This document shows, in pieces, positions 1-8,918 of a stretch of 47,141 bases of DNA (positions within the stretch are counted from its first letter, which is position 1; every line of letters begins with the position of its first letter). The notes under the pieces are model-generated. The model had not been told where the DNA came from. It made no database searches and was given only the letters and a program-made list of their open reading frames with translations. This DNA is from Strigomonas culicis. Taxonomy: Eukaryota > Euglenozoa > Kinetoplastea > Trypanosomatida > Trypanosomatidae. Location of the stretch: contig AUXH01000071.1 of the NCBI GenBank assembly GCA_000482145.1, positions 1 to 47,141 of the forward strand, given 5' to 3'. Both the position numbers and the translations under genes were made by a program.

Positions 1-5
1 TTCTT

Positions 6-8
<3 letters not shown>

Positions 9-55
<47 letters not shown>
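9..55. repeat. (TC)n microsatellite in the splice-acceptor region of the first gene
   Basis: An uninterrupted CT dinucleotide run, followed by T-rich sequence and an AG at 143-144 just before the ATG at 147. It is pyrimidine-only on the + strand and so can serve as the polypyrimidine tract for trans-splicing of the importin mRNA. Confidence 0.9.
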
Positions 56-58
<3 letters not shown>

Positions 59-146
59 CTTCTTTTATTTTTATCTACTGCATGTTTAGTTTTTTTTTTC
101 ATTCTTCTCACCTTTTTTTTTAACTGTTATCGTTTCTTTTTAAGAT

Positions 147-3100
147 ATGGATAACAACCACCTCTACGATTTAACTGCACGTTTGCGGTCTGTCGACAAT
201 GACATTCGCAAGGCTGCTGAGGCTGAGTACAACGAACTTCTCTCAACGCAGAGTATTCCCATCATGTGCTTCTTTTCGGAAGCCGCGGCCACAACCGATG
301 ATGAGGGAACCAAGGGTCTCTTGCTGGTTCTTCTGCGTAAGATTTTGAACATGGAACCTTCCCCGTATACGGCCACTGATGTGGATTCACAGAATCGTAT
401 TAAGCAGTACATGCTGCACATTCTTGAAACCGCTGCCTATGGATCTCAGCGCAAAAACGCAGCTGCTTGTGTAGCCAGCTTGGCTGTTTTGGTGGACAAG
501 AACAAGCAAACCTGGAGTGAGCTCTGGGAGAACATCTTTCACATTATTGGTGCTGGTGACTCTCCTAATGAGCTGAAGGTTGTCAGCTGTCTCATTATTT
601 CTGACAGCTGCATTGCGATGAAGACCTTTTTTGAAACACATGTGGATGCGGTTGTTCAAGGTCTGCACAACTGTCTTGTCGCAGAAGGACAGCTTTCAAA
701 GGAGGCCAAATCCGAAGCGCTCAATGCCATGTCCAACTTGGCTGACACGGGGCTTTCGCACAAGCTGACTCCGTTGGTGCCACTTATGCTGAACTTGATT
801 GAGAACTCTCTCAACACGCATGACTGGCCGCTGTGCGAGAGCATTCTCGAATGTATCTGTGACGCCGTCAGTCGTTCTTCTGTTTTGTTTGAAGCCTCTC
901 GCGTGCAGATATTGACGGGCTTGATGCAAATCGCGTCTTCGTTCGAGGTGCCGCAAAACGTGCGCCAGCTTGCGGTGGAGACGCTAGTGGTCTTTTGTGA
1001 AGAAGACACCAAGGCGACCCGCAAGGTCAGTCAATTTGCCACGTCCTTCTTCACACTGCTCTTCCAGTATCTACTGGAGCCCACTGTGAGCGACAATTGG
1101 GACACTGTAGATGACATCACTGAAATGGACGATTACGATGATCTTCCCGATGATATCATGGCTGCATCCGCACTCGATCGCGTTGCGTCTGCACTGGGCG
1201 GGCGCACACTGCTCGCCACCACCCGCCAGCTCTTTGGGGAGCACGTGAACGGTGCCGACTGGAAGCAGCGCAATGCGGCAATGGTTCTGATGTGCTATGT
1301 CGTTGAGGGTATGGCTCCTGTCCTTGAGAAGAACGCCAAGGATATTGTGCTTGTTCTTCTTCAGCATACCAAGGACGAGAACAAGGTGGTGCGGTGCAAC
1401 GCGCTCCAGGCACTGACCGAGTTCTGCTCCAACCTTGAGCAGATCTTCATGGAACACCACGCCAACATTCTCCCCGTTGTGTTTGAGTGCCTGCGCGATC
1501 CTGTTCCCCGTGTCGTCTACACCGCATGCACCCTCATTGACACGTTCTTTGATCACTGCAAGCTGGACGAAGAGGACGACGACGATGACATTGCGGAGCA
1601 GAAGGTGAGCGAGCGCTTTGGACCCTACGCGGAGGCTGTGTGCGCCCAGTGTGTGGAGATAATTGAGAATAGCCCGTATTCCTTTGTGCGCAGCAGCGCG
1701 CTGAGCGCCCTCTCTTCGTACCTCTTCATCGCGCGCACGTTTGTGTCCCCGTACACGGATCGTCTCGTGCATGTGTTCCAGAGCGTTCTCACGCTGCCGG
1801 ACTCGCAAGAGACGATGCCGATGAAGAACAAGGCGCTCCAGTGCGTCACGCTGCTCGCCACAGCTGTAGGAAAGGACACCTTCGCCCCGTACGCGCGGGA
1901 TGTGTGTGAATACCTGAAGCATCGCTGCGAGGTGGGCCTCAAGCCCGACGAAGATAGCCGTTACGTGCTGCGCGGCTTCGCCTGCATGGTGGACTGCCTC
2001 GGCGAGGACTCGCTCTCGTACCTGTCGGTGGTGATGCCGATCCTCATGAAGCGCATGGGCGAGCAGTGCGACGTGGTCATCATGCCCGACCTCGGCGACG
2101 ACAACGAGCCGGAGGAGGAAGGCGTAGAGACGGTGCGCTACAAGGTGCCCGGCGTCGGCACGAAGATTGCCCGGTTCCACACGGGGCAGATCGAGGACAA
2201 GGAGATCGCCACGAACGTCATCTTCAACTGCATCTGCAAGCTGCGCGCCGCGATGGCGCCCTACTTTCTCGACATTGCCAAGACCGCGTTTGAGCTCTTA
2301 TCGTTCATGGTAAACGAGAGCATCCGCGAGACGGGCGCGCTCATCCTCAAGGAGATGCTCGACATCTACGCGGAGTTCCGCGCGCCGGAGGGGCAGGAGC
2401 TTGCCTACGCCGCCTTCCAGCCGCTCCTCAAGGCGCTGAGCGAGGAGGACGTGAGCTCCGTCATGGATTGCCTGATGGAGGCCATCTCCTTCTGTGTGTC
2501 CGTGAACCCGACCGTCATTTCTCCCGACAGCTGCAACCTGGTCGCCGACAAGCTGCTCGCCACGATCAAGGCGCTCATCAGCCGTAAGACGAAGATCTCC
2601 CACAACATCACACAGGAGAAGGACGAGGATGAGGTGGATGCCCTCGAGCTCGAGCGCGAGGACGTGGAGTCCACCATCGAGGCGGTGAGCGATGTCATCG
2701 GCACCCTGCTGGAGCACGCTGCCCCGGTGTTCGGCTCCGTCTTTGCCACACGCTTCTTCCCCATCGTCGCTGCCTGGCTGCAGCCGACGGCGGACGACTT
2801 CAGCGCGACGCGGGCCTTTAGCATCCTCTGCAGCTTTGTCGAGTTCGCACCCTCCTTTGTGTCGCCCACCCTGCCCACCATCTGCGGCGCCGTCTTCGGC
2901 TTCACCGCCTCCCGCACGGACGCGTCTGTGCTGCAGAGCGCCTTCTACCTCATCAACACCCTCATCCAGCTCATGGCGAAGGAGCCGAGCGCGGCCGCCA
3001 TGGTGGACGCGAGCGAGTTCGCGCGGCACGCGGAGGGCGCCCTCACCGCCTACCTGAGCGAGCCGTCCATTCGCGGCGACCCGTCCTACGACGACTGCAC

Positions 3101-3392
3101 GTGCAACGCCGTCAGTGCGCTCGTGACGCTCCTCGTTCACTGCGCGGCGCCGGGCGGCCCGACCAGCACGACCGCCGCTGCGGACCTCACGGCCGTCATC
3201 AAGGCGCTACCGGTGCTGGGCGACAGTATCGAGGCCCGCAAGGTGCACTACACGGTGCTCGGGTGGGTGGTCAACCAGAACCCGCTGCTGCAGCTCGTGC
3301 CCAACGCGCAGCAGACAATTGTGCAGAAGCTCAAGACCGCGTTGCCCGAGGACTTGAATGACGAGACAAAGCAGCAGCTGTCGGTCATGTAA
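147..3392 (+). CDS. Importin-beta family karyopherin (importin-5/Kap121-like)
   Basis: A 1081-residue all-helical protein, close to the usual length of importin-5/Kap121 (about 1,100). It should carry cargo through nuclear pores under RanGTP control. Successive HEAT-type helix pairs run along the whole length, for example around residues 395-470, where segments such as DENKVVRCNALQALTEFC and CLRDPVPRVVYTACTLIDTF are typical of Kap121/importin-5 central HEAT repeats. Two acidic loops are visible, near residues 328-340 (MDDYDDLPDDIM) and 473-485 (LDEEDDDDDIAEQ). The ATG at 147 follows a long pyrimidine tract and an AG at 143-144. The 5' third uses many A/T-ending codons whereas the 3' half is strongly G/C-ending, an unusual gradient within one gene. 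Family assignment is firm; the exact karyopherin orthologue is inferred. Confidence 0.88.
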   Translation: MDNNHLYDLTARLRSVDNDIRKAAEAEYNELLSTQSIPIMCFFSEAAATTDDEGTKGLLLVLLRKILNMEPSPYTATDVDSQNRIKQYMLHILETAAYGSQRKNAAACVASLAVLVDKNKQTWSELWENIFHIIGAGDSPNELKVVSCLIISDSCIAMKTFFETHVDAVVQGLHNCLVAEGQLSKEAKSEALNAMSNLADTGLSHKLTPLVPLMLNLIENSLNTHDWPLCESILECICDAVSRSSVLFEASRVQILTGLMQIASSFEVPQNVRQLAVETLVVFCEEDTKATRKVSQFATSFFTLLFQYLLEPTVSDNWDTVDDITEMDDYDDLPDDIMAASALDRVASALGGRTLLATTRQLFGEHVNGADWKQRNAAMVLMCYVVEGMAPVLEKNAKDIVLVLLQHTKDENKVVRCNALQALTEFCSNLEQIFMEHHANILPVVFECLRDPVPRVVYTACTLIDTFFDHCKLDEEDDDDDIAEQKVSERFGPYAEAVCAQCVEIIENSPYSFVRSSALSALSSYLFIARTFVSPYTDRLVHVFQSVLTLPDSQETMPMKNKALQCVTLLATAVGKDTFAPYARDVCEYLKHRCEVGLKPDEDSRYVLRGFACMVDCLGEDSLSYLSVVMPILMKRMGEQCDVVIMPDLGDDNEPEEEGVETVRYKVPGVGTKIARFHTGQIEDKEIATNVIFNCICKLRAAMAPYFLDIAKTAFELLSFMVNESIRETGALILKEMLDIYAEFRAPEGQELAYAAFQPLLKALSEEDVSSVMDCLMEAISFCVSVNPTVISPDSCNLVADKLLATIKALISRKTKISHNITQEKDEDEVDALELEREDVESTIEAVSDVIGTLLEHAAPVFGSVFATRFFPIVAAWLQPTADDFSATRAFSILCSFVEFAPSFVSPTLPTICGAVFGFTASRTDASVLQSAFYLINTLIQLMAKEPSAAAMVDASEFARHAEGALTAYLSEPSIRGDPSYDDCTCNAVSALVTLLVHCAAPGGPTSTTAAADLTAVIKALPVLGDSIEARKVHYTVLGWVVNQNPLLQLVPNAQQTIVQKLKTALPEDLNDETKQQLSVM

Positions 3393-4245
3393 ATTGTGTG
3401 CCATCCCGCCTCCCTTTCCCCTTCCTCTCACTGTCCATTTTTTCCCTGTCTAGTGTCAAAAGGACTAGAGGAAAAGGAGTTTCCAAATGAAGTTTTTTTT
3501 TTTTTCGCTTCTTTTCGGTTGTTTATTTTCATTATTAAAGTGTTTTCTGTCATCTTTTTTTTCTTTTGCCGGCTGTCCTAGCGAATCTAAGAAAAAAAAA
3601 AGCAGTGCATTCACAAACATAAAGTAACATAGATTATTAGTTTCTTTGATAACACTAACCATAATGTGAAAATGAGCACAACCATTTTACGTATATACTT
3701 TTTTCATATATATATATTAATATAAAGCAACAGTAAACAATTATCTTCTTTTTAAAAGGGAGAGGGAAACAACAACAACAAACAAAAAAAAAGTAAACAA
3801 AAAAGAATAAAAATGAGTACATAATCAAATAATTTAAATAAATGAATAAATAAATGAAACTTATAAGCCATGATTCTGGTCATACCACAAGCAGTATTAA
3901 TATCATTCTCTTGCATTTTTTCGCTGTACACCAATACGAGGAAGCCATCTGTGCGTCTCTTTTCATGCTTTGAACTCTTGGTAGCGATGACTCTGCATGT
4001 ACTTCCTTTCTTCGCCCCTCTCGTCTCTTCTCATTAACTTTATCGTATGTGCACACGCACAGAGGTGGTATACACGTTGTCCCTTTTCCCTTTCCCCCTT
4101 TCCGATAGAGAATTATCGGTCTACACGTACTGCTATCCTGATCCACTAGGGCTTTCTTGTGCACGGTGTGCATGACAGTAATCGTGTAGAATAAAAACAA
4201 ATTCAGAAAGACATATCGTCACCAACAAGAAGCTATCCTTCTCTA
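3393..4245. other. Intergenic region, AT-rich
   Basis: A long 3' UTR/spacer with poly-T, poly-A and AT-repeat stretches (for example around 3706-3725). A CT-rich stretch near 3990-4110 probably serves the next gene. I see no RNA gene or conserved ORF. Confidence 0.6.
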
Positions 4246-4647
4246 ATGGTCAGCAGCTTCGGTACAGACGGCTTCTCCCCCTGGGCGGTGAACTCACCCC
4301 TCTTGATGATCTGCACGCTCTCTTTTTTTTTCAACTCTGTCAAAAATGGCGTGCTGATCACATCCAATGCATTGGGTAACATTGGACTTTTTTTTCTTCT
4401 AGGCATCTCCAATGCCATGTCACTACCGTCGCACGACCACGTCTTGAGTGCCAAACTGGGGCTTGTTGGTAGCGCCTACTGGACAGCAGGCCTGAAGCTG
4501 CAGCTCATCTACACACAGCGTCTCTTCCGGGCGCCCGTTCACTATGCGATCGGCACAGGTTACATGACGTACCATGCGGTTCGGTGGTACCAGGCAACGC
4601 ACGACTTTGAGGATGCCGGAGAAGACAGGGATGACGACGCGCTCTAG
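4246..4647 (+). CDS. Small conserved-looking membrane protein, function unknown
   Basis: A 133-residue protein. After a short N-terminus it has hydrophobic stretches at about residues 19-32 and 36-57, then an amphipathic aromatic part (YWTAGLKLQLIYTQRLF) and a very acidic tail (EDAGEDRDDDAL). The long T-runs at 4322-4330 and 4388-4396 lie inside the reading frame and encode Phe-rich helix, so they are not splice signals. Size and layout resemble small mitochondrial inner-membrane subunits of kinetoplastids, but I do not recognise a family. The ATG at 4246 is the first in frame after the upstream CT-rich stretch. Confidence 0.6.
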   Translation: MVSSFGTDGFSPWAVNSPLLMICTLSFFFNSVKNGVLITSNALGNIGLFFLLGISNAMSLPSHDHVLSAKLGLVGSAYWTAGLKLQLIYTQRLFRAPVHYAIGTGYMTYHAVRWYQATHDFEDAGEDRDDDAL

Positions 4648-4705
4648 CCAGGCGTACTACTAGTACTAAAAACGGGTATTTTTGACATGGTGTCGCAACA
4701 CGCAC

Positions 4706-4728
4706 GCACACACACACACACACACACA
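4706..4728. repeat. (AC)n microsatellite
   Basis: A simple dinucleotide run in the spacer upstream of the CstF-64-like gene. Confidence 0.85.
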
Positions 4729-4894
4729 AATATTCATATCCTTCCTAAATGCTTATTGCTCACACATAATACACGTTTTACTCACTTACGGACATTTGCT
4801 CTTTTTTCATTTTCCGTGTTTTACTCCCCTTCGTATGTACAAGAATGGGTTGTGTGCTTCTTCATCTTGCTTGCCTTTTCTCCCTCCCCCCCTA

Positions 4895-4947
4895 TTCTTC
4901 TTTTCACGTGTGCTCGCTGCTTTTCCAAGTCATTGTTTTCTTTGTAG
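4895..4947 (+). promoter_or_regulatory. Polypyrimidine tract and AG acceptor for the CstF-64-like gene
   Basis: A T/C-rich stretch ending in AG at 4946-4947, 31 nt before the ATG at 4979, with no ATG between. The open frame continues upstream through this tract, but that part would be removed by trans-splicing. This decides the start at 4979. Confidence 0.6.
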
Positions 4948-4978
4948 TTTTTTCCCCTTTTCTTTCTTCGCTACGTCA

Positions 4979-5839
4979 ATGCAGAGCCGCTTCCACTCTG
5001 GGCGGCGCATCTTCTTCACCGGGGTCCCCCTTGATGTCGAGGAGAAGCAAATCCGCAAGCACTTTGACAGCGTCGGCCACAGTGTCCACTTCCATGTCTT
5101 CACCCCCGGCCGTGGCCGCGAGGTGCGCAGCGGGCTCGTCGAGTACATGGACGAGAAGACCGCCGCGGAGGCTGTCAGCCGCCTCAACGGCATGCTTGTC
5201 GGTAGCCAGGCGATCCGCGTGTCTCTCGCCCAGCAGGGGCGGAACCAGCGCCGCCGCCGGCGCGAGGACGGCGGCGGCAGCGGCGGCGGCGGCGGCCCCC
5301 CGACCGATCGCGAGGGCCGGGCTCTGATGCGCTTCCCGCGGTTCTTTCAAGACCCGCTGCTGGGCCCGGAGGAGTCGCCCGTGGTGCACGCCCTCCGCGC
5401 CTTCGCGACGGAGGAGGCCTACGAGGCGGTCGAGCAGCTGCGCGTGCTGGCCATCGAGCGGCGCGCGGATGCGAAGCTCTTGCTGGAGGAGAAGCCGGCG
5501 CTGACGGCCGCGGTGGTGTGCATCCTACAGCACGCGGGCAAGTTGCCGGACGGCCAGCTGCCGCCGGCCGCCTTCGAGGCGGCGCAGGAAGAGCCAGCAG
5601 TGGGAAACAGTCGCCGGGAGAACGAGGCCGTTGCCCCGGCCGCCCCGGAGACCTCGCAGCTGACGAAGGAAGACACGGACGAAGTGCTGAGCCTCTTGGA
5701 TGACCTCCCCGATGAAGAAATCGGGCGCATTTCGTGTATGACGGACGCCGATTTGGCAAAGATCACGGACCCGATGCTACGAGAGCAGATGGGGCTTCTG
5801 CGTGACCGCTTAGTGGAGATGATCAATGGATTGAAGTAA
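4979..5839 (+). CDS. CstF-64-like RNA-binding protein (cleavage stimulation factor subunit 2)
   Basis: A 286-residue protein. An RRM lies at about 8-85, with RNP2 IFFTGV (11-16) and RNP1-like SGLVEYMD (51-58). After an Arg/Gly-rich linker (88-107) comes a segment matching the CstF2 hinge (about 133-190, EEAYEAVEQLRVLAIERRAD and following), which binds CstF-77/symplekin in other eukaryotes. The last ~55 residues resemble the CstF-64 C-terminal helical domain (DEVLSLLDDLPDEEIGRI; MLREQMGLLRDRLVEM). RRM, hinge and C-terminal domain in this order point to mRNA 3'-end cleavage, which in kinetoplastids is coupled to trans-splicing of the downstream gene. It is much shorter than animal CstF-64 because the long Pro/Gly-rich middle is missing. 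Confidence 0.8.
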   Translation: MQSRFHSGRRIFFTGVPLDVEEKQIRKHFDSVGHSVHFHVFTPGRGREVRSGLVEYMDEKTAAEAVSRLNGMLVGSQAIRVSLAQQGRNQRRRRREDGGGSGGGGGPPTDREGRALMRFPRFFQDPLLGPEESPVVHALRAFATEEAYEAVEQLRVLAIERRADAKLLLEEKPALTAAVVCILQHAGKLPDGQLPPAAFEAAQEEPAVGNSRRENEAVAPAAPETSQLTKEDTDEVLSLLDDLPDEEIGRISCMTDADLAKITDPMLREQMGLLRDRLVEMINGLK

Positions 5840-6365
5840 GAAAGTGCCCTTTATTGCAATCTCCGTCATGCAATTGTTTCCGTATTGTTTGCGTGTGTGT
5901 GCACACTGGGGTGTGTTGTTGTATATTTTTCATTTTTTTTTTTTTGCTTTGCATGCATTGGTCTTCAGCATACTGCTTCATCTTTGTGTAGAGGATGTAT
6001 GTGCTGATTGACAAAAAAAAAAAAAAACGAACAAAAGAGGGTCTCCTTTGTTTTCGATTTTACTTGGACTTTTGCTCCTTTGCCTTTTTCTTTTTCGTTA
6101 TTACTTTCTAAAAGTACTTTTTTGTTTGTTTCCTGTTTTCTTTTATTCGCGGTATACTTTCCCCCAAGCTGTTCTTGTGAGCATTCACAATAACTCCTTG
6201 TGTACTTGTATTTGCTTCACGTTACATTTTATCATTCCTCGTTTAAGTAATTATTCATACAACGAATTTAAGTGAAAAAAGGACAGCAACAACCAAAAGA
6301 GAAGCACATCAAGGAAAAGCACGCCTGCTGTTTTTCACTTCCACACTAAAAGAATTTCATAGTCG
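5840..6365. other. Intergenic region, AT-rich
   Basis: Poly-T and poly-A tracts with T-rich pyrimidine blocks at about 6050-6170. Purine-rich sequence then leads into the ATG at 6366. No structured RNA or ORF is supported. Confidence 0.55.
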
Positions 6366-8444
6366 ATGCCTCCCAAGTTGCAAATCCCTTTCTGCGATTC
6401 CTCCGACGAGGACTACAATCACACGGCGCCGTTAGATGTAATTCAAGACTTCGACGAGAGTGATGAGGATAATCGCGTGAAGCGACGCAGGGAGTCCACA
6501 TCGACGAGAGAGCCATACGGAGAAGCTGCGCCGCGGGTGAAGGATAGTGCCCATGAGGGGAACAACGACATCTTACGTGTGGTGGGGGATAGGCGCGGTA
6601 GCGAACAGGAGAGAGCGAGGAGGCCGGCAACGCCCAACGGTCAGGCGCAGATGGGTGGGTGGGTCGATACGCTGACGAGGGGCGTGAGACGCGTCCTTGG
6701 TGCGGGCGATCTGATGCGAACGGAACCCTTTCCTCGTGAGATTCAACAAGGACACCCTGACACGTTGAATGAAGCGGATCATCTGTACGGTTTCCATGAC
6801 TCTAACGGTTCCTCGGGCACCTCCGATTCCGTTGTGTCCTCACTCATCCCGGGGGCAATGGAGGAGGAGGAGGATGACGATATCCAAATCGATCTGCGGG
6901 AGACCATCTTGCAGTACCAGCGCACACCTGCTGACTTTTACTTGAACATTATTCTTGCCACACTGAAGAGTATCACGACGACGATCGACGGCTACTGCTT
7001 TAGTGCCGCCTCAGGTAACCCCTCTCTCATCAAGACTCTCATCGACTCGGGGCGCGTCGACGGCGATGACCCACAGGTGCAGGGCATTATTCAAGGAGAG
7101 ATCGACATGGTGCTGCAGGGCCACCCGTCAGACGGCTCCTTCGTCTGGGGGGACCAGTGCGACTACCTGCGCTGCCTGTGTCAGTTCAAGTCAGCGCGAG
7201 TGTCACGGGATCAGATGATGCTCATGATCTACTCCGGCTTTGATTTTATCAAAATCGCCCGGGACTACCCCCACATCGCAGCGGAGCATCCACCGGTGCC
7301 CCGCTTGTTTGTCTTTGCGATGAAAGTGTTTGTCTGGATTTCCATTGTGTGCGGGTGGCTTAGTATCTTTGTGAATTTGCTCTTCATGAGCAGCCTTATT
7401 TGGATTACTGTGTACTGGTTCAGCTACCCCTCCAAGGTGAACAACGGGTGGTGGACCATCATCTGCTATGTCGTCGGCTACGTTATCGAGATCGTTGTCA
7501 CGATGGTGGCGGAAGGGTTGACAGGGCGGCACTACGAGGATCAGCTCTGGCACTACCCGAGCAGTAATTTGAAAATCATTCCCATCTTTCCCGTGTTTGA
7601 GTCCTACTTGATGGCACTGGCCCTGCGTTACGCGGTGATGAAAGAACGCCAGCGGTACTTTATCATTCGGCGCGACTTGTGGTGCAGTGTGGCCGTGCAG
7701 CAGATCTTTCACACACTCTTCTTTGCCTTTCCACAGGTGACCTTGCAGCTTTATCTGTACACCACGCGCAAGTCGAAGGGAACCGCGATTGACGACACGA
7801 CAGTCTGCATTTGGTTACTGCTCGGCGCCGGCGGGGCGTCTTGCTTCATGAGTATCTTCGCGAATTCGCGCCTTGTGCTCTTCCCCCACTCGTGCAACGC
7901 CTTTGGGTTTGCCATCCGGAACGTGAACCCCGAGGCACGTAAGAGGAATCACTTCCTAAGTGACCTGAGGCCGTCGGAGGTGTGCATACGGCTCATCTAT
8001 ATCCACCTATTGACCTACCTCATTACTCTCATCATTGTTCTCTTTATCCACCTCTTGAACATTACTAGAGGGTGCGAGAGGAACGAGCAGGTGATGCTGG
8101 CGGTCTACTTTGGTATCATCCTGGTTTGCGTGATCCTTTACTTTGTGTTCCTCAATTACCTCCCGCAAAAGGGCGTTTGTGCCATGTGCTACCTTAGTTT
8201 CGTGCCCATCATCATGCAGGTGGCTTACTACATCTTTGCGTGGCATGAACCAGCGAATGAGTGCTCCTTTATCATGTACCGCTTTGCGGGATGGACGGTG
8301 CCGAACATGGTCGCGTTTGGCATTCTTTGCGTGTACCTCTGTTTCTGGATCGCTCTGTCCATCAAGGAGTGTTTTGTGCCACGAGCGAAGGAGAACCTAA
8401 TCGATCATTTGACTTGCTACTTTATACAGCAGCAGTCTCTATAA
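6366..8444 (+). CDS. Multi-pass membrane protein, possibly XK-related (scramblase-like)
   Basis: A 692-residue protein. The first ~180 residues are polar, rich in Asp/Glu/Arg and probably cytosolic (DSSDEDY, EEEEDDDIQID). From about 315 there are roughly eight hydrophobic helices (near 317-350, 360-383, 444-468, 478-500, 541-565, 577-597, 606-625, 640-665). The helix with FFAFPQVTLQLYLY (about 452-465) recalls the E/T-x-x-PQLxLQ segment of XK-related lipid scramblases, and the charged loop after the second helix also fits. That resemblance is weak and mine alone; a kinetoplastid-specific membrane protein is equally possible. Codons are more A/T-ending than in neighbouring genes. The ATG at 6366 is the first after the T-rich tract. 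Confidence 0.75.
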   Translation: MPPKLQIPFCDSSDEDYNHTAPLDVIQDFDESDEDNRVKRRRESTSTREPYGEAAPRVKDSAHEGNNDILRVVGDRRGSEQERARRPATPNGQAQMGGWVDTLTRGVRRVLGAGDLMRTEPFPREIQQGHPDTLNEADHLYGFHDSNGSSGTSDSVVSSLIPGAMEEEEDDDIQIDLRETILQYQRTPADFYLNIILATLKSITTTIDGYCFSAASGNPSLIKTLIDSGRVDGDDPQVQGIIQGEIDMVLQGHPSDGSFVWGDQCDYLRCLCQFKSARVSRDQMMLMIYSGFDFIKIARDYPHIAAEHPPVPRLFVFAMKVFVWISIVCGWLSIFVNLLFMSSLIWITVYWFSYPSKVNNGWWTIICYVVGYVIEIVVTMVAEGLTGRHYEDQLWHYPSSNLKIIPIFPVFESYLMALALRYAVMKERQRYFIIRRDLWCSVAVQQIFHTLFFAFPQVTLQLYLYTTRKSKGTAIDDTTVCIWLLLGAGGASCFMSIFANSRLVLFPHSCNAFGFAIRNVNPEARKRNHFLSDLRPSEVCIRLIYIHLLTYLITLIIVLFIHLLNITRGCERNEQVMLAVYFGIILVCVILYFVFLNYLPQKGVCAMCYLSFVPIIMQVAYYIFAWHEPANECSFIMYRFAGWTVPNMVAFGILCVYLCFWIALSIKECFVPRAKENLIDHLTCYFIQQQSL

Positions 8445-8844
8445 CAGCATGATATGACCTATGTAACATTTCGTTCTGACTACCGCGTTTCACCTTTTGT
8501 ATATTCGTAATTGAATGAACATCTGATTGTAACCACATGTACATTTACGTATGGACGAGTTGTTTCCTACGATGTACTTCTATTACTGCTGCAACGCTCT
8601 TGTGCTCATGTACACATTGTTGAATCTCTCCTCTCTTTATTCTTGGACTCTAATGTAGTATTAATCTCATTTTCGTTTATCATTGTTGCTTTTTTTTTTT
8701 AACTTGTCTTTTTTGCATTATTCTTTTGTTTCCTTCCATTTTTGAATTACTTTGCTTAGTTGTATTTTCTTTTTTCAACACGCACGATAACTGGTACACC
8801 CACTATAGATCATAATCAAAAGCGCTGATAGCTGTTGATTCTTG
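8445..8844. other. Intergenic region, AT-rich
   Basis: A T-rich 3' UTR and spacer with several poly-T blocks (around 8690, 8760). No RNA gene or conserved ORF seen. Confidence 0.55.
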
Positions 8845-8869
8845 TTTTTTTTTTTTTTTGCTCTAACAG
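8845..8869 (+). promoter_or_regulatory. Polypyrimidine tract and AG acceptor for the HAD-like gene
   Basis: A run of 15 T followed by GCTCTAACAG, with AG at 8868-8869. The first ATG after it is at 8919, giving a 5' UTR of about 50 nt and fixing the start. Confidence 0.65.
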
Positions 8870-8918
8870 AACTTTGAGCTCACGTAGAGGCTCTTCTTTT
8901 TGTTCCTTTTTCTTAGTC

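Noticed and set aside
8835..8918. N-terminal extensions from TTG/GTG/CTG starts (also 4682, 15107, 22775, 33614, 34938, 36090, 38630, 39427, 45656)
   Set aside because: These extensions translate polypyrimidine tracts into Phe/Ser/Leu runs. In each case an AG acceptor and a later ATG give the plausible start.
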